Below are positions 17,592 to 26,522 of a stretch of DNA of 64,000 bases, piece by piece (positions within the stretch are counted from its first letter, which is position 1; each line of letters begins with the position of its first letter). Source of the stretch: Imperialibacter sp040222815 (GTDB lineage: Bacteria > Bacteroidota > Bacteroidia > Cytophagales > Cyclobacteriaceae); contig NZ_JAVKCH010000025.1 in NCBI RefSeq assembly GCF_040222815.1, forward strand, positions 62,001 through 126,000. The letters run 5' to 3'. The notes beneath the pieces are model-generated. The model did no database searches and was not told the DNA's origin. It saw only the letters and a list, made by a program, of their open reading frames with translations. Position numbers and translations under genes: made by a program.

Positions 17592-18440
17592 ATGTCATTT
17601 TCCGATTCAGTTTCAAGCACACAGCCATCCGCCCAATCTGTTATCAGCGATAAAATACTCCAATGGACAAAGACCCTGCTCATTACCATGGTGTGGGTGA
17701 GCGCCGGGCTGTTTGGTCTTTATATCCTGGCCTTCTATGCTGCTCCGCTGGCGGGAGGTAACCTGGATAAATGGAACGACCTGCTCCCCAATCTTTATCG
17801 GGAAGGTGACACCGCAGCCACTTCCGGTATTGGCCTGCACTTTGCCGCAGGGGGAATCATTCTCATTCTCGGAAGCATTCAGCTGATTGATGCTGTCAGA
17901 AATAGTTACCCGGCGTTTCATCGTTGGGTTGGCCGTGTATATGTTGTTGCTTGTCTGCTTGCTGCCGTTGGCGGGCTGACTTTTATCTTCGTAAAGGGAA
18001 CCATTGGCGGCACGGTGATGGACATAGGCTTCGGCCTTTACGGTGTATTGATGTTCATTGCAGGCATTCAAACCTATAGGCACGCCGCTGCACGCCGCAT
18101 CGACCTTCACCGGGTATGGGCTTTGCGCCTCTACGCTCTGGCCATTGGCTCCTGGCTTTACAGGATGGACTACGGCTTTTGGTTTTCCTTTACCGATCGC
18201 CTTGGGCACACCGAGCATTTCACTGGTTTATTCGACCGGGTGATGGCTTTCTTCTTCTACTTGCCCAACCTGCTGGTGGTGGAGCTTTTTGTTCGTTCCC
18301 AAAAAGCCAACAGAACGGCCTTGTACAATTATGGCGTTGCTTTCATTCTGCTGCTTACCACAGGGTTTTTAGGACTGGGCACGTATTATTTCACCAAGCT
18401 GTACTGGGGCCCGGCGATTGTTGGGTGGTTGATGGCGTGA
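17592..18440 (+). CDS. DUF2306 domain-containing integral membrane protein
   Basis: From ATG 17592 the protein has 282 residues; a longer TTG start at 17469 is rejected because it adds a non-membrane, low-quality extension. About seven hydrophobic helices are visible. The DUF2306 hallmarks are present: LHFAAGGIILILGSIQL, the FHRWVGRVYV motif with a histidine, and IDLHRVWALRLYALAIG with a second conserved histidine and arginine. These histidines suggest haem or quinone interaction, but the family's function is unknown. Divergent from the membrane AraC regulator, with 280 bases between them. Confidence 0.85.
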   Translation: MSFSDSVSSTQPSAQSVISDKILQWTKTLLITMVWVSAGLFGLYILAFYAAPLAGGNLDKWNDLLPNLYREGDTAATSGIGLHFAAGGIILILGSIQLIDAVRNSYPAFHRWVGRVYVVACLLAAVGGLTFIFVKGTIGGTVMDIGFGLYGVLMFIAGIQTYRHAAARRIDLHRVWALRLYALAIGSWLYRMDYGFWFSFTDRLGHTEHFTGLFDRVMAFFFYLPNLLVVELFVRSQKANRTALYNYGVAFILLLTTGFLGLGTYYFTKLYWGPAIVGWLMA

Positions 18441-18480
18441 GCCTAATACTCATAGCGCCATGTAGCGAAATGCCGGAAAA

Positions 18481-19407
18481 TCATGCCGTTTCTTTAACCG
18501 CTACCGCATCCAGAATGTACCCGATCACCTTCTCATCAGCAATAATCTGGTTATGGCTGGTGCCAGTTACATGCACGAAGGAGGACATCGGCAGCATTTC
18601 GTTGAGTTCGAGACCCTTCGTGAAAGGTACTGTTTTGTCGTGCTCGTCGTAAATCATGTGCAGGTCGAGGTGCTTCAGGTTGTCGGCCTTATTTCTGAGA
18701 TCAAAATAGTCGATTGACTCATGGTAGTGTTTTTCTACCAATTCACACATTTCGGTGAACACCCGCTCTTTGCAACCTACCTGGTCAATGATTTCCTGGA
18801 AGAAATACCGGGTATACGGTGGCGTAGCAATAATAATTAAATGATTGGGGTGGAAGGCGGTGCTCATTTCATTCACGGTTAGTCCGGCGGCCAGTCCGCC
18901 GATGGAATAGCCCACCAGGGCGTGATAGGGGCCATTTCGTGTATAGTGGGCTTTTAGCACGTCCCGTATTTCAGGGAGTGCGGTATGAGTACCCGCTGAC
19001 AAGCCATGCCCCTTCATATCTACGCCTTCAACCGTATAGCCCTCTGCTACAAGTGTTTCAATCATCCGGCGGAAGTCAGCAATTTTTGAGCCCCAGCCAT
19101 GAGACAGCAAGATGGTTTTACCGTTGCTGGCGTCTGCGGGCAACCACCGGTAGGCCTTAAGGTCATTTCCCCTGTACTTGATGACGCTGATTTCGGCCTT
19201 TTCAATCAGGGCATGCTGTTTGTCGTTGAACCTCACCCTCGGAGTCTTGGTGAACTGGTTCCAGATAATGGAAGAGGTTAATTTGGGAGAAACGTGCTGC
19301 AACGTATGAAGCCCCTTGATCAGCCATTCCATTTGCACATTAGCCTTTTTGGCTGGCTTCTTTACTTTCTTTTCTTCGCTTGATGTTTGGATAAGTACTT
19401 TTCTCAT
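18481..19407 (-). CDS. Alpha/beta hydrolase
   Basis: A 308-residue cytoplasmic-type alpha/beta hydrolase without signal peptide. Features are the oxyanion-loop region LLSHGWGSKIADF (HGWG), the nucleophile elbow GYSIGG, an acidic residue in MIYDEHDKTVP and the catalytic His in VTGTSHNQI. The N-terminus is rich in lysine. The substrate is unknown, probably an ester or lipophilic compound. It lies 37 bases downstream of a tetR gene, with an operator palindrome in the gap, so it is likely the regulated target of that repressor. Confidence 0.88.
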   Translation of the reverse strand: MRKVLIQTSSEEKKVKKPAKKANVQMEWLIKGLHTLQHVSPKLTSSIIWNQFTKTPRVRFNDKQHALIEKAEISVIKYRGNDLKAYRWLPADASNGKTILLSHGWGSKIADFRRMIETLVAEGYTVEGVDMKGHGLSAGTHTALPEIRDVLKAHYTRNGPYHALVGYSIGGLAAGLTVNEMSTAFHPNHLIIIATPPYTRYFFQEIIDQVGCKERVFTEMCELVEKHYHESIDYFDLRNKADNLKHLDLHMIYDEHDKTVPFTKGLELNEMLPMSSFVHVTGTSHNQIIADEKVIGYILDAVAVKETA

Positions 19408-19413
19408 AGCTAT

Positions 19414-19427
19414 ATACCGATTGGTAT
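19414..19427. promoter_or_regulatory. TetR-type operator between tetR and the hydrolase gene
   Basis: ATACCGATTGGTAT is an inverted repeat (ATACC / GGTAT around GATT). The 18-base string from 19412 to 19429 is identical to that at 20044-20061 upstream of tetR. Both copies flank the tetR gene at the 5' ends of the two genes, as expected for an autoregulated TetR unit. Confidence 0.75.
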
Positions 19428-19444
19428 TTAATTAGGTAAAAAAA

Positions 19445-20035
19445 TTAGACTGTTATTGAATCAATGAGTGAATGAAGGTATTTCTTAACGACACCATATG
19501 ACTGTCCATCACCTTCGACCTTCGAAAGCACAATCGCTCCCTGAATAGAAGTATAAATCATCATACCAATAGCCTCAGCATTGACACTGGCATCAATTTG
19601 CCCTTCCCTAATACCACGGGCTAATATTTTGGTAATGGAGGTTTTCATGATACCGACGGATCGAATAGCTTTCGACCTCAGCTGCGGGTAGTTGTCGTCT
19701 GCTTCCACGCTGGTGTTAATGATAGGGCAACCTCCCGAAAACGGCGGTGACTTTATGTACTCTTCGTGATAATTTACTATAGCTTTAAGCTTTAGTGGAG
19801 CTGTTGCCGCAGCGCTGATCCTTTCTTTCAATTCCTGCATCACCACTTCAATGGCATATTCGAAAGAGGCTTCTGCTACCTCATCCTTGTTTTTGAAGTT
19901 CCCGTAAATGGCCCCCTTGGTAATGCCGGTGGCTTTGGTAATGTCAGAGAGAGACGTGGCCCGATAGCCTTGTGTATTGAACAGGGATATCGCTTTCTCT
20001 ATTATGAGCTGCTTAGTGGCCTCCGGGTTTCTCAT
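19445..20035 (-). CDS. TetR/AcrR-family transcriptional repressor
   Basis: A 196-residue protein with the TetR DNA-binding domain in residues 8-55: ISLFNTQGYRATSLSDITKA, then TGITKGAIYGNFKNKDEV, the recognition helix and the adjacent tyrosine-phenylalanine signature. The remaining helices form the ligand-binding and dimerisation domain, with a CPIINTSVEADD segment as in the C-terminal domains of YxaF/LmrA-like regulators. It likely represses itself and the hydrolase gene through the two palindromes and is released by a small hydrophobic ligand. The second palindrome also lies in the intergenic region shared with the gene at 20132. Confidence 0.93.
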   Translation of the reverse strand: MRNPEATKQLIIEKAISLFNTQGYRATSLSDITKATGITKGAIYGNFKNKDEVAEASFEYAIEVVMQELKERISAAATAPLKLKAIVNYHEEYIKSPPFSGGCPIINTSVEADDNYPQLRSKAIRSVGIMKTSITKILARGIREGQIDASVNAEAIGMMIYTSIQGAIVLSKVEGDGQSYGVVKKYLHSLIDSITV

Positions 20036-20045
20036 TCTTACAAAT

Positions 20046-20059
20046 ATACCGATTGGTAT
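20046..20059. promoter_or_regulatory. TetR-type operator upstream of tetR
   Basis: Second copy of ATACCGATTGGTAT, 10 bases before the tetR start codon and 72 bases before the start of the divergent gene at 20132. Binding here could repress tetR and possibly also the divergent gene. Confidence 0.75.
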
Positions 20060-20131
20060 TTTATAATCAAAATACGGACTATCGCACGAAAGGTTTCATA
20101 GAAGGAATAGAACATCTAATTTTGGCAACTT

Positions 20132-21187
20132 ATGCCGGACTTGAAGTTGTTGAACGTAGACAGGGTGCCTACGCAGGGGGTGAAAGAACTGCTGGACAAT
20201 AATATCATTGGCACGCCGGGAAAGAGCATGGTTTACCAGCACCTGCAGGCTGAAGATAAGTATATGAGCATTCCTCAGCCATTTTTTGTCAGCCTGGTTC
20301 GCAGAAGCAAAGTGATAGCCACCTGTTGCTTTTGTAAACGGGAAACAAGCAACAGGGGCGTGGTGGGCGAATCGTATTATGTGAGGTACTTCACCTTTCA
20401 TCCTTCGTTGAGAAAACTTGGTGACAAGTACATAGAACGGCCTCACGAAGACGGGGTGTTGCGTCGTGAGATTCGCTCGTTGCTTAGTGGTGCGGATTTT
20501 GAAGCAAAGGCTGCCCATTTTTTTTATGCGTATGTCGATGGCGGAAATGTAAGATCGGAAGCCTTTGTGAAGGGCTTTGGTTTCGAGAAAGTGGGCTCCT
20601 TCGTGTCGCTGGTGTTTAGCAGGTTCAATCCACGGTTGAGTAAAACTGTTGAAAAGCTATCGCCGGATGAATGGGACGATTTTAAGCCCAGGCTGCTAAA
20701 GTTTTACAGCGACCATGCACTTGTAACGGACGAGAACCTTTTCTACGAAGGGAACTACTTTGTGATCAGAGAGCAGGGAGAAATAGTGGCAGGCATTCAG
20801 GCAAATCCGGAGAATTGGCGGGTGGATGACATGCCGGGAAAGGCTGGTAAAGTGATGATGAATGTTTTCCCAAAAGTGCGACTGCTGAGCAAGATTTTTC
20901 ACCCCAACTATCGTTTTGTCACTGTCGAAGGGGTATATTATAAGTCTGGCCACGAAAAGAAGCTGGCCCAATTGCTGGCACATGCGCTGGCAGTAAATGG
21001 CGTCTACTCAGCTGTCAATTGTGTCGACCCGACTTCCAGACTTTACCCTGTCATGCAATCACTGGGCCTTGGGTTAGTGAGCAAGCTTCGCAAGCCCAAA
21101 CTGGTGGATGTGATGGTGAAATCGAATGGTGTTGATGTGGCCGACTTGAACGGGCCGGTGTATGTGTCGGCGGTGGACGTGAGTTGA
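20132..21187 (+). CDS. Protein of unknown function, GNAT-acyltransferase-like
   Basis: A 351-residue soluble protein with no signal peptide. It is not confidently recognised. The overall pattern, with strands such as YYVRYFTFHP and AHFFYAYVDGGNVRSEAFVKGFGFEKVGSF, resembles the acetyl-CoA-binding and 'N-R-S-..-F..-GF' region of GNAT acyltransferases, and a second half (about residues 180-330) repeats a similar alternation, so a tandem GNAT fold is possible. Divergent from tetR with an operator between them, so it may share that control. It ends at a long terminator hairpin. Confidence 0.6.
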   Translation: MPDLKLLNVDRVPTQGVKELLDNNIIGTPGKSMVYQHLQAEDKYMSIPQPFFVSLVRRSKVIATCCFCKRETSNRGVVGESYYVRYFTFHPSLRKLGDKYIERPHEDGVLRREIRSLLSGADFEAKAAHFFYAYVDGGNVRSEAFVKGFGFEKVGSFVSLVFSRFNPRLSKTVEKLSPDEWDDFKPRLLKFYSDHALVTDENLFYEGNYFVIREQGEIVAGIQANPENWRVDDMPGKAGKVMMNVFPKVRLLSKIFHPNYRFVTVEGVYYKSGHEKKLAQLLAHALAVNGVYSAVNCVDPTSRLYPVMQSLGLGLVSKLRKPKLVDVMVKSNGVDVADLNGPVYVSAVDVS

Positions 21188-21193
21188 GAACGA

Positions 21194-21239
21194 ATTAAAG
21201 AGGTTACGCTGTACTGAAGTGCAGAGTAACCTCTTTAAT
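21194..21239. terminator. Long terminator hairpin after the GNAT-like gene
   Basis: ATTAAAGAGGTTAC (21194-21207) and GTAACCTCTTTAAT (21226-21239) are perfect 14-bp arms; inside them CTGTACT and AGTGCAG add seven more pairs with one G-U. The gene stops 7 bases before. The stem ends in CTTTAAT rather than a pure T-run, so termination may be moderate. It is nearly symmetrical on both strands. Confidence 0.75.
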
Positions 21240-21293
21240 CCAATTCTCTATCGTTTTTCCTCTGATTTTTTTGTAATTAGGGTGTCGTATTTT

Positions 21294-24005
21294 ATGAAAC
21301 ACCTGCTTAACTACCGGTTCCTTATTTTGCCTGCCATTGCCCTTGTTATAGGACTAGCCGTCTGGCAAATGTACCCCCGCAAAAAAGTTGACTTCAGCAC
21401 GGAAGTCAAGCCCATTCTTAACCAGCATTGTATTACCTGCCATGGTGGTGTAAAAAAGAACGGTGGCTTTAGTGTGCTGTTCAGAGAAGAAGCCCTGGGT
21501 GATACTAAGTCAGGTAAGCCGGCTATCATCCCCGGTCACGCTGATGAAAGTGAGTTAATGAGAAGGCTTCTGGCCAATGACCCGGAGGTGAAAATGCCTT
21601 ATAAGAAGAAGCCGCTGTCTGACGAAGAGATTGATATTTTAAGGCGATGGATTGATGAAGGAGCAGAGTGGGGGGAGCATTGGGCCTATCAGCCGATAGA
21701 GAAACCAGAACTGCCTGCCGCCAAATCCTTTGCGTCTTTGAAGGAAAGTAAAGTGCCAGCGTCAGAGCAACCCATTGATCTTTTTATCAGAAAGAAGCTT
21801 TCCGAAGTTGGCCTGCAGCCTTCTGCAGAGGCGCCCAAAGAAATTTTACTGCGAAGAGTAAGCCTGGATTTGACCGGGCTGCCACCGTCCGATAAGTTGG
21901 TAGGAGCTTTTCTGGCAGAAGAGAATCCAATAACCTATGAAGAGGTGGTAGACGCTTTGCTGGCCGATCCAGCCTATGGGGAGCGCTGGACGGCGATGTG
22001 GCTTGATTTGGCCAGGTACGCCGATACCAAGGGCTATGAGCGGGATCCAGGCCGGGAAATCTGGCATTACCGTGACTGGCTGATCAAAGCATTCAATGAA
22101 GACAAGCCTTACGACGAATTTCTCACTGAACAGCTAGCTGGAGACCTTTTGCCCGATCCCACCGATGACCAGCTCATTGCCACAGCCTTCCACCGGAATA
22201 CCATGACCAACGATGAGGGCGGCACCGATAATGAAGAGTTCAGAGTAGCTGCCGTGCTTGACCGTGTCAATACTACCTGGGAGGTGCTGATGGGCACTAC
22301 TTTCGCCTGCGTGCAGTGCCACAGTCATCCTTATGACCCGATAAGGCATGAGGACTATTATAGATTTGCCGCATTTTTCAATAATACGAGGGACGAAGAC
22401 ACCTATGACGAATATCCTTTACTGAGGCATTTTGAAGAAGGAGACAGCACCAAGCTGGCCTCTCTGAAGAACTGGCTTGAGGAAAATGCCGAGCCTGCGA
22501 AATCGAAAGAGATGGTTCAATTTGTAAAGACCTGGCAGCCCGCCATCAATTCTATCACGGCCGACGAATTTGTCGATGCAGAGCTTGCCGATACTAAATG
22601 GCTGGTGTTCCGCAATCATGGCGTGGCACGGCTGCCAAGCGTGGAGCTTACCAGCAAGAACCTGCTCACTTACCGTTATCGAACCAATATCAAAGACGGC
22701 ACATGGACGATCAGACTGGATGATCGAAAAAATGGTACTGTGATCAAAGAGTTGAAAATGAAAGATACCGGTGGTAAATGGGCAATCGACACGCTTTCTT
22801 TTGCCGGAGTAGAAGGACGCCACCATGTTTATCTTTCCTACGAAAACCCCATCCTTACTAATCCGGTGGCCAACGGCATTTTCTTCGACTGGTTTCACTT
22901 CTCCAGCCAGTTTCCTGGGGGTGAGGCTGCCGATGAAGCCCAAAGTACCTTTTGGGAGCTGGTAAACGCCAAAGTAGAGACGACGCCGATTATGGTGGAA
23001 AATCCTCCCGGGATGGCAAGAGAAACGTATGTGTTCGAAAGAGGCAACTGGCTGGTAAAAGGGGAGAAGGTGGAGCCCGGCGTTCCTGAAGTCTTCCCAG
23101 GTTTACCCGAAGGGGCACCTGCCGACAGGTTGGGTATGGCCATGTGGATGACTGATCCTGCCAACCCACTTACAGCGAGAACGATCATCAACCGACTTTG
23201 GGAGCAACTGTATGGTCAGGGGTTGGCGGAAACGCTCGAAGATCTCGGCAGCCAGGGTATAGAACCGACTCATCCTGAACTGCTGGATTATCTTGCCTGG
23301 CAGTTGGTGAACGATCACGACTGGAGCCTGAAGCAAACGCTGAAGACGATGGTCATGTCGGCGACCTACAGGCAAAGTTCAGTGGCAACCGACGACGTGC
23401 TTGAAAAAGACCAATTCAATCAATACTACGCAAGGGCTCCACGCACCAGGCTCTCAGCAGAACAGCTGCGTGACCAGGCATTGGCAGTCAGCGGATTACT
23501 GAGCAGCAAAATGTATGGCCCGAGTGTGATGCCTTACCAACCTAAAGGAATTTGGAATTCTGCCTACTCCAATGCCGAATGGAAGCAAAGCGAAGGGGAA
23601 GACCAATACCGGCGTGGTGTGTATACATACTGGAAGCGCACCAGTGCTTACCCAGCTATGCTTACTTTTGATGCCACCGCCAGAGAGGTGTGCGTTGCCC
23701 GCAGAATACCAACCAATACACCATTGCAGGCGCTGGTGCTGCTCAACGACTCTGTGTATGTGGAAGCGGCAAACCATTTGGCGTTGAACATGAGGAAGGC
23801 TGAAACCAATACGGCTGACCAAATTGCCTGGGGGTACAAGGCCGCCATGAAAAAGCCCATTACACCAATGAAGAGTGAGGCATTGGAAAACCTTTACAAC
23901 GAAGCACTCAGAGGCTATGAAGGAAAAGATAGCGCTGAAGCGCAGGCAATGCAACTGGTGGCAGCAGCCATTCTTAATTTGGATGAATTTGTAACGAGGA
24001 ATTAG
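21294..24005 (+). CDS. Planctomycete-type cytochrome c / DUF1549 / DUF1553 protein
   Basis: From ATG 21294 (903 residues) the protein starts with a membrane anchor or signal helix, MKHLLNYRFLILPAIALVIG. A cytochrome-c-like domain follows, with the haem motif CITCH at about residues 49-53 and a distal methionine in VKMPYKKKPLSDEE. DUF1549 covers about residues 160-370 (RVSLDLTGLPP, YGERWTAMWLDLARYADTKGYE) and DUF1553 about 610-880 (RTIINRLWEQLYGQGL, RLSAEQLRDQALA, NTPLQALVLLND). Between them is an insert resembling a CBM6-like jelly roll. The family is common in Planctomycetes and some Bacteroidota and is thought to take part in unusual polymer or sugar oxidation, but no reaction is proven. 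First gene of an operon. Confidence 0.93.
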   Translation: MKHLLNYRFLILPAIALVIGLAVWQMYPRKKVDFSTEVKPILNQHCITCHGGVKKNGGFSVLFREEALGDTKSGKPAIIPGHADESELMRRLLANDPEVKMPYKKKPLSDEEIDILRRWIDEGAEWGEHWAYQPIEKPELPAAKSFASLKESKVPASEQPIDLFIRKKLSEVGLQPSAEAPKEILLRRVSLDLTGLPPSDKLVGAFLAEENPITYEEVVDALLADPAYGERWTAMWLDLARYADTKGYERDPGREIWHYRDWLIKAFNEDKPYDEFLTEQLAGDLLPDPTDDQLIATAFHRNTMTNDEGGTDNEEFRVAAVLDRVNTTWEVLMGTTFACVQCHSHPYDPIRHEDYYRFAAFFNNTRDEDTYDEYPLLRHFEEGDSTKLASLKNWLEENAEPAKSKEMVQFVKTWQPAINSITADEFVDAELADTKWLVFRNHGVARLPSVELTSKNLLTYRYRTNIKDGTWTIRLDDRKNGTVIKELKMKDTGGKWAIDTLSFAGVEGRHHVYLSYENPILTNPVANGIFFDWFHFSSQFPGGEAADEAQSTFWELVNAKVETTPIMVENPPGMARETYVFERGNWLVKGEKVEPGVPEVFPGLPEGAPADRLGMAMWMTDPANPLTARTIINRLWEQLYGQGLAETLEDLGSQGIEPTHPELLDYLAWQLVNDHDWSLKQTLKTMVMSATYRQSSVATDDVLEKDQFNQYYARAPRTRLSAEQLRDQALAVSGLLSSKMYGPSVMPYQPKGIWNSAYSNAEWKQSEGEDQYRRGVYTYWKRTSAYPAMLTFDATAREVCVARRIPTNTPLQALVLLNDSVYVEAANHLALNMRKAETNTADQIAWGYKAAMKKPITPMKSEALENLYNEALRGYEGKDSAEAQAMQLVAAAILNLDEFVTRN

Positions 24006-24006
24006 T

Positions 24007-25494
24007 ATGACCAACTACGAGAAACTGATTCATGAAGCTAACATAGAGCAGGCCAGGCTCAAAACCAGGAGGCACTTTCTCAAAGACTGTGGAATGGGCA
24101 TGGGGGCCATGGCTTTATCGTCCGTTTTGTGGGGCTGCGACGCTGGTGCCAATTTAAACTCATTTTCCTCACGCAACCCAATGGCACCGAAAGCTCCTCA
24201 TTTTCCCGGACGGGTCAAGTCAGTGATTTATTTGCACATGGCTGGTGCTCCGTCACAACTGGAGCTTTTTGATTACAAACCTGAGTTACAAAAGCTCAAT
24301 GGTCAAGACTGCCCAGCGTCATTCCTCGATGGGAAACGTTTTGCATTTATTCGTGGAGTGCCCAAAATGCTGGGCCCTCAGGCCAATTTCAAACAAAGAG
24401 GCCAAAGTGGGGCATGGATTTCCGACTTTTTGCCTCACCTGCACAGCATTGCCGACGACATCACCTTTGTCAAAGCACTTGAAACGGATCAGTTCAACCA
24501 TGCACCGGCTCAGCTGCTGATGCACACGGGCGGAGCCAGACTAGGCAGGCCAAGCATGGGTTCGTGGGTCACGTATGGCCTCGGAACAGAGAACCAGAAC
24601 CTGCCTGGCTTTGTGGTACTCACCTCTGGTGGAAGCACTCCTGATGCCGGGAAAAGCGTGTGGGGAAGTGGCTTTTTGCCAAGTGTTTATCAGGGGATTC
24701 AGTGCCGCTCAGTCGGCGACCCGGTATTGTTTATTAACAATCCCGATAACGTAACCCGTGATTTGCGCAAAGCATCGATTGACGCCATTAACAAGGTAAA
24801 TCAGGAAACACATGAGGAGTTCAACGATCCGGAAACGTTGACTCGCATTTCTCAGTATGAGCTGGCTTTCCGGATGCAGATGTCGGCACCCGAGGTAATG
24901 AATATCGATTCAGAACCCCAGTATATCAAAGACATGTACGGAGTGACTCCTGGCAAGGCAAGCTTTGCCAATAACGTGCTCCTGGCTCGCAAGCTGGTGG
25001 AAAATGGAGTGCGTTTTGTGCAGCTTTATGACTGGGGCTGGGACACGCATGGCACAGGCCCGGACGCATCCGTTGGGGCTGGCCTGCAGGGCAAATGCCG
25101 ACAGGTGGACAGGGCCACAACAGCACTGATCCTTGATCTGAAACAACGAGGTCTGTTGGATGAAACGTTGGTTGTCTGGGGAGGTGAATTTGGCAGAACG
25201 CCCATGCTGGAAAACAGGGAGGGCAAGGCTAATCCTTACCTGGGCCGTGACCACCATGTGGAAGCATTCACCATCTGGATGGCCGGAGGTGGCATTAAGA
25301 AAGGCTTCAGCTTTGGGGAAACCGATGAGATAGGCTATGCGGCGGTGAAAGACAAGGCGCTTACGTACGACATACAAGCCACCATTTTGCACCAGCTAGG
25401 CTTTGACCATGAAAAGCTAACCTACCAGTTTCAGGGGCGCCCGTTCAGGCTAACCGATGTGCATGGAAGGGTGCTGACGGAGATATTGAGTTAG
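24007..25494 (+). CDS. DUF1501 domain-containing protein (sulfatase/alkaline-phosphatase-like fold)
   Basis: This 495-residue protein starts one base after the DUF1549/DUF1553 stop. It carries an N-terminal signal around RRHFLKDCGMGMGAMALSS, with a Cys in LWGCDAG that could be lipidated or cleaved. DUF1501 hallmarks are YLHMAGAPSQLELFDYKP, ETDQFNHAPAQLLMHTG, VQLYDWGWDTHG and VVWGGEFGRTPMLE, whose Asp and His residues resemble the metal ligands of the alkaline phosphatase superfamily. DUF1501 and DUF1549/DUF1553 proteins are almost always encoded side by side; their joint function is unknown. Followed directly by the inserted restriction-modification cassette. Confidence 0.93.
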   Translation: MTNYEKLIHEANIEQARLKTRRHFLKDCGMGMGAMALSSVLWGCDAGANLNSFSSRNPMAPKAPHFPGRVKSVIYLHMAGAPSQLELFDYKPELQKLNGQDCPASFLDGKRFAFIRGVPKMLGPQANFKQRGQSGAWISDFLPHLHSIADDITFVKALETDQFNHAPAQLLMHTGGARLGRPSMGSWVTYGLGTENQNLPGFVVLTSGGSTPDAGKSVWGSGFLPSVYQGIQCRSVGDPVLFINNPDNVTRDLRKASIDAINKVNQETHEEFNDPETLTRISQYELAFRMQMSAPEVMNIDSEPQYIKDMYGVTPGKASFANNVLLARKLVENGVRFVQLYDWGWDTHGTGPDASVGAGLQGKCRQVDRATTALILDLKQRGLLDETLVVWGGEFGRTPMLENREGKANPYLGRDHHVEAFTIWMAGGGIKKGFSFGETDEIGYAAVKDKALTYDIQATILHQLGFDHEKLTYQFQGRPFRLTDVHGRVLTEILS

Positions 25495-25530
25495 ATATTA
25501 ATACTAATTATTTTAGTTTAAGCTAATAAA

Positions 25531-25562
25531 TTTGACATTTTGCGTTGGCGTCGCTAATTTTA
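25531..25562 (+). promoter_or_regulatory. Putative Bacteroidota-type promoter of the restriction-modification cassette
   Basis: TTTG at 25531-25534 and TAATTTTA at 25555-25562 match the phylum's -33 (TTTG) and -7 (TAnnTTTG) elements with one mismatch, at a spacing of 20 bases. The methyltransferase ATG lies 12 bases downstream. Transcription from its own promoter would let the cassette be expressed independently of the surrounding operon. Confidence 0.4.
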
Positions 25563-25574
25563 AGCAAAAAATTA

Positions 25575-26522
25575 ATGAAGGAATTTACATCTTTGGAACT
25601 ATGCGCAGGTGCTGGTGGGCAGGCATTGGGGCTCGAGAAGGCCGGTTTCAAGCATTTGTCTTTAGTTGAAATAGAGCCTCTGGCTTGCCAAACGCTTAGG
25701 GTAAATCGCCCGGAATGGGATGTTATTCAAGGAGATTTGAGAAATTTTAGTGCAAAGCACCTTCTTGGTAAGGTAGATTTGGTTGCTGGCGGAGTCCCAT
25801 GCCCACCATTTTCTGTAGCCGGCAAGCAATTGGGAGCTATGGATGACAGAGATTTATTTCCTGAGGCGATAAGGATTATTAGCGAATGCAATCCAAAGGC
25901 GATAATGTTGGAAAATGTGCGAGGCATCCTTGATCCTAAGTTTAAGGACTATCGTGACAAAATTATACAAGACTTGAAGGGCCTGGGGTATGAATGTGAC
26001 TGGAGTTTGATTAACTCTTCCGACTATGGTGTTTCACAGCTAAGACCAAGAGCAATTTTGATAGGTCTTAAGCCAGAGTATTATTCTCAATTTAACTGGC
26101 CAGCGAAAAAGAGTGAACTACCTCTGTCTGTTGGAGAAATAATTTATGAGGAAATGGCTAGTCTTGGCTGGTCCAATGTAGAAGAGTGGAAGAAGAAAGC
26201 TAATAGGATAGCCCCAACTTTAGTAGGAGGCTCGAAAAAGCATGGTGGAGCGGATCTTGGCCCCTCAAGAGCGAGAAAGGCATGGGCAGAGCTTGCAGTC
26301 GATGGTTCTAGCTTAGCAAACAGGCCGCCAATGAATGGCTTTGAGGGCAATCCAAAGTTAACTTTGGAGATGACAGCGCTTATTCAAGGCTTTCCAAAGA
26401 CATGGAAATTTGTTGGAAAAAAGACCCCAGCTTATCGTCAAGTGGGAAATGCGTTTCCTCCGCCGGTAGCGAAGGAAATTGGCAAATCAATTATTCAAGC
26501 CTTGAGTCATGACAAAAAGTGA
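25575..26522 (+). CDS. DNA (cytosine-5) methyltransferase of a type II restriction-modification system
   Basis: From ATG 25575 the protein has 315 residues, a normal size for a compact C5 methyltransferase. Motif I is SLELCAGAGGQALGLEKAGF (residues 6-25), the catalytic motif IV is GGVPCPPFS with Cys76, motif VI is MLENVRG (111-117), motif VIII is QLRPR (155-159), and motif X is GNAFPPPVAKEIG near the C-terminus. The target-recognition region (about 190-265) includes VGGSKKHGGADLGPSRA; its sequence specificity cannot be predicted. It modifies cytosine in a short DNA site to protect it from the partner nuclease encoded immediately downstream, with which it overlaps by 14 bases. Codons are visibly AT-richer than those of the flanking genes. 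Confidence 0.95.
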   Translation: MKEFTSLELCAGAGGQALGLEKAGFKHLSLVEIEPLACQTLRVNRPEWDVIQGDLRNFSAKHLLGKVDLVAGGVPCPPFSVAGKQLGAMDDRDLFPEAIRIISECNPKAIMLENVRGILDPKFKDYRDKIIQDLKGLGYECDWSLINSSDYGVSQLRPRAILIGLKPEYYSQFNWPAKKSELPLSVGEIIYEEMASLGWSNVEEWKKKANRIAPTLVGGSKKHGGADLGPSRARKAWAELAVDGSSLANRPPMNGFEGNPKLTLEMTALIQGFPKTWKFVGKKTPAYRQVGNAFPPPVAKEIGKSIIQALSHDKK

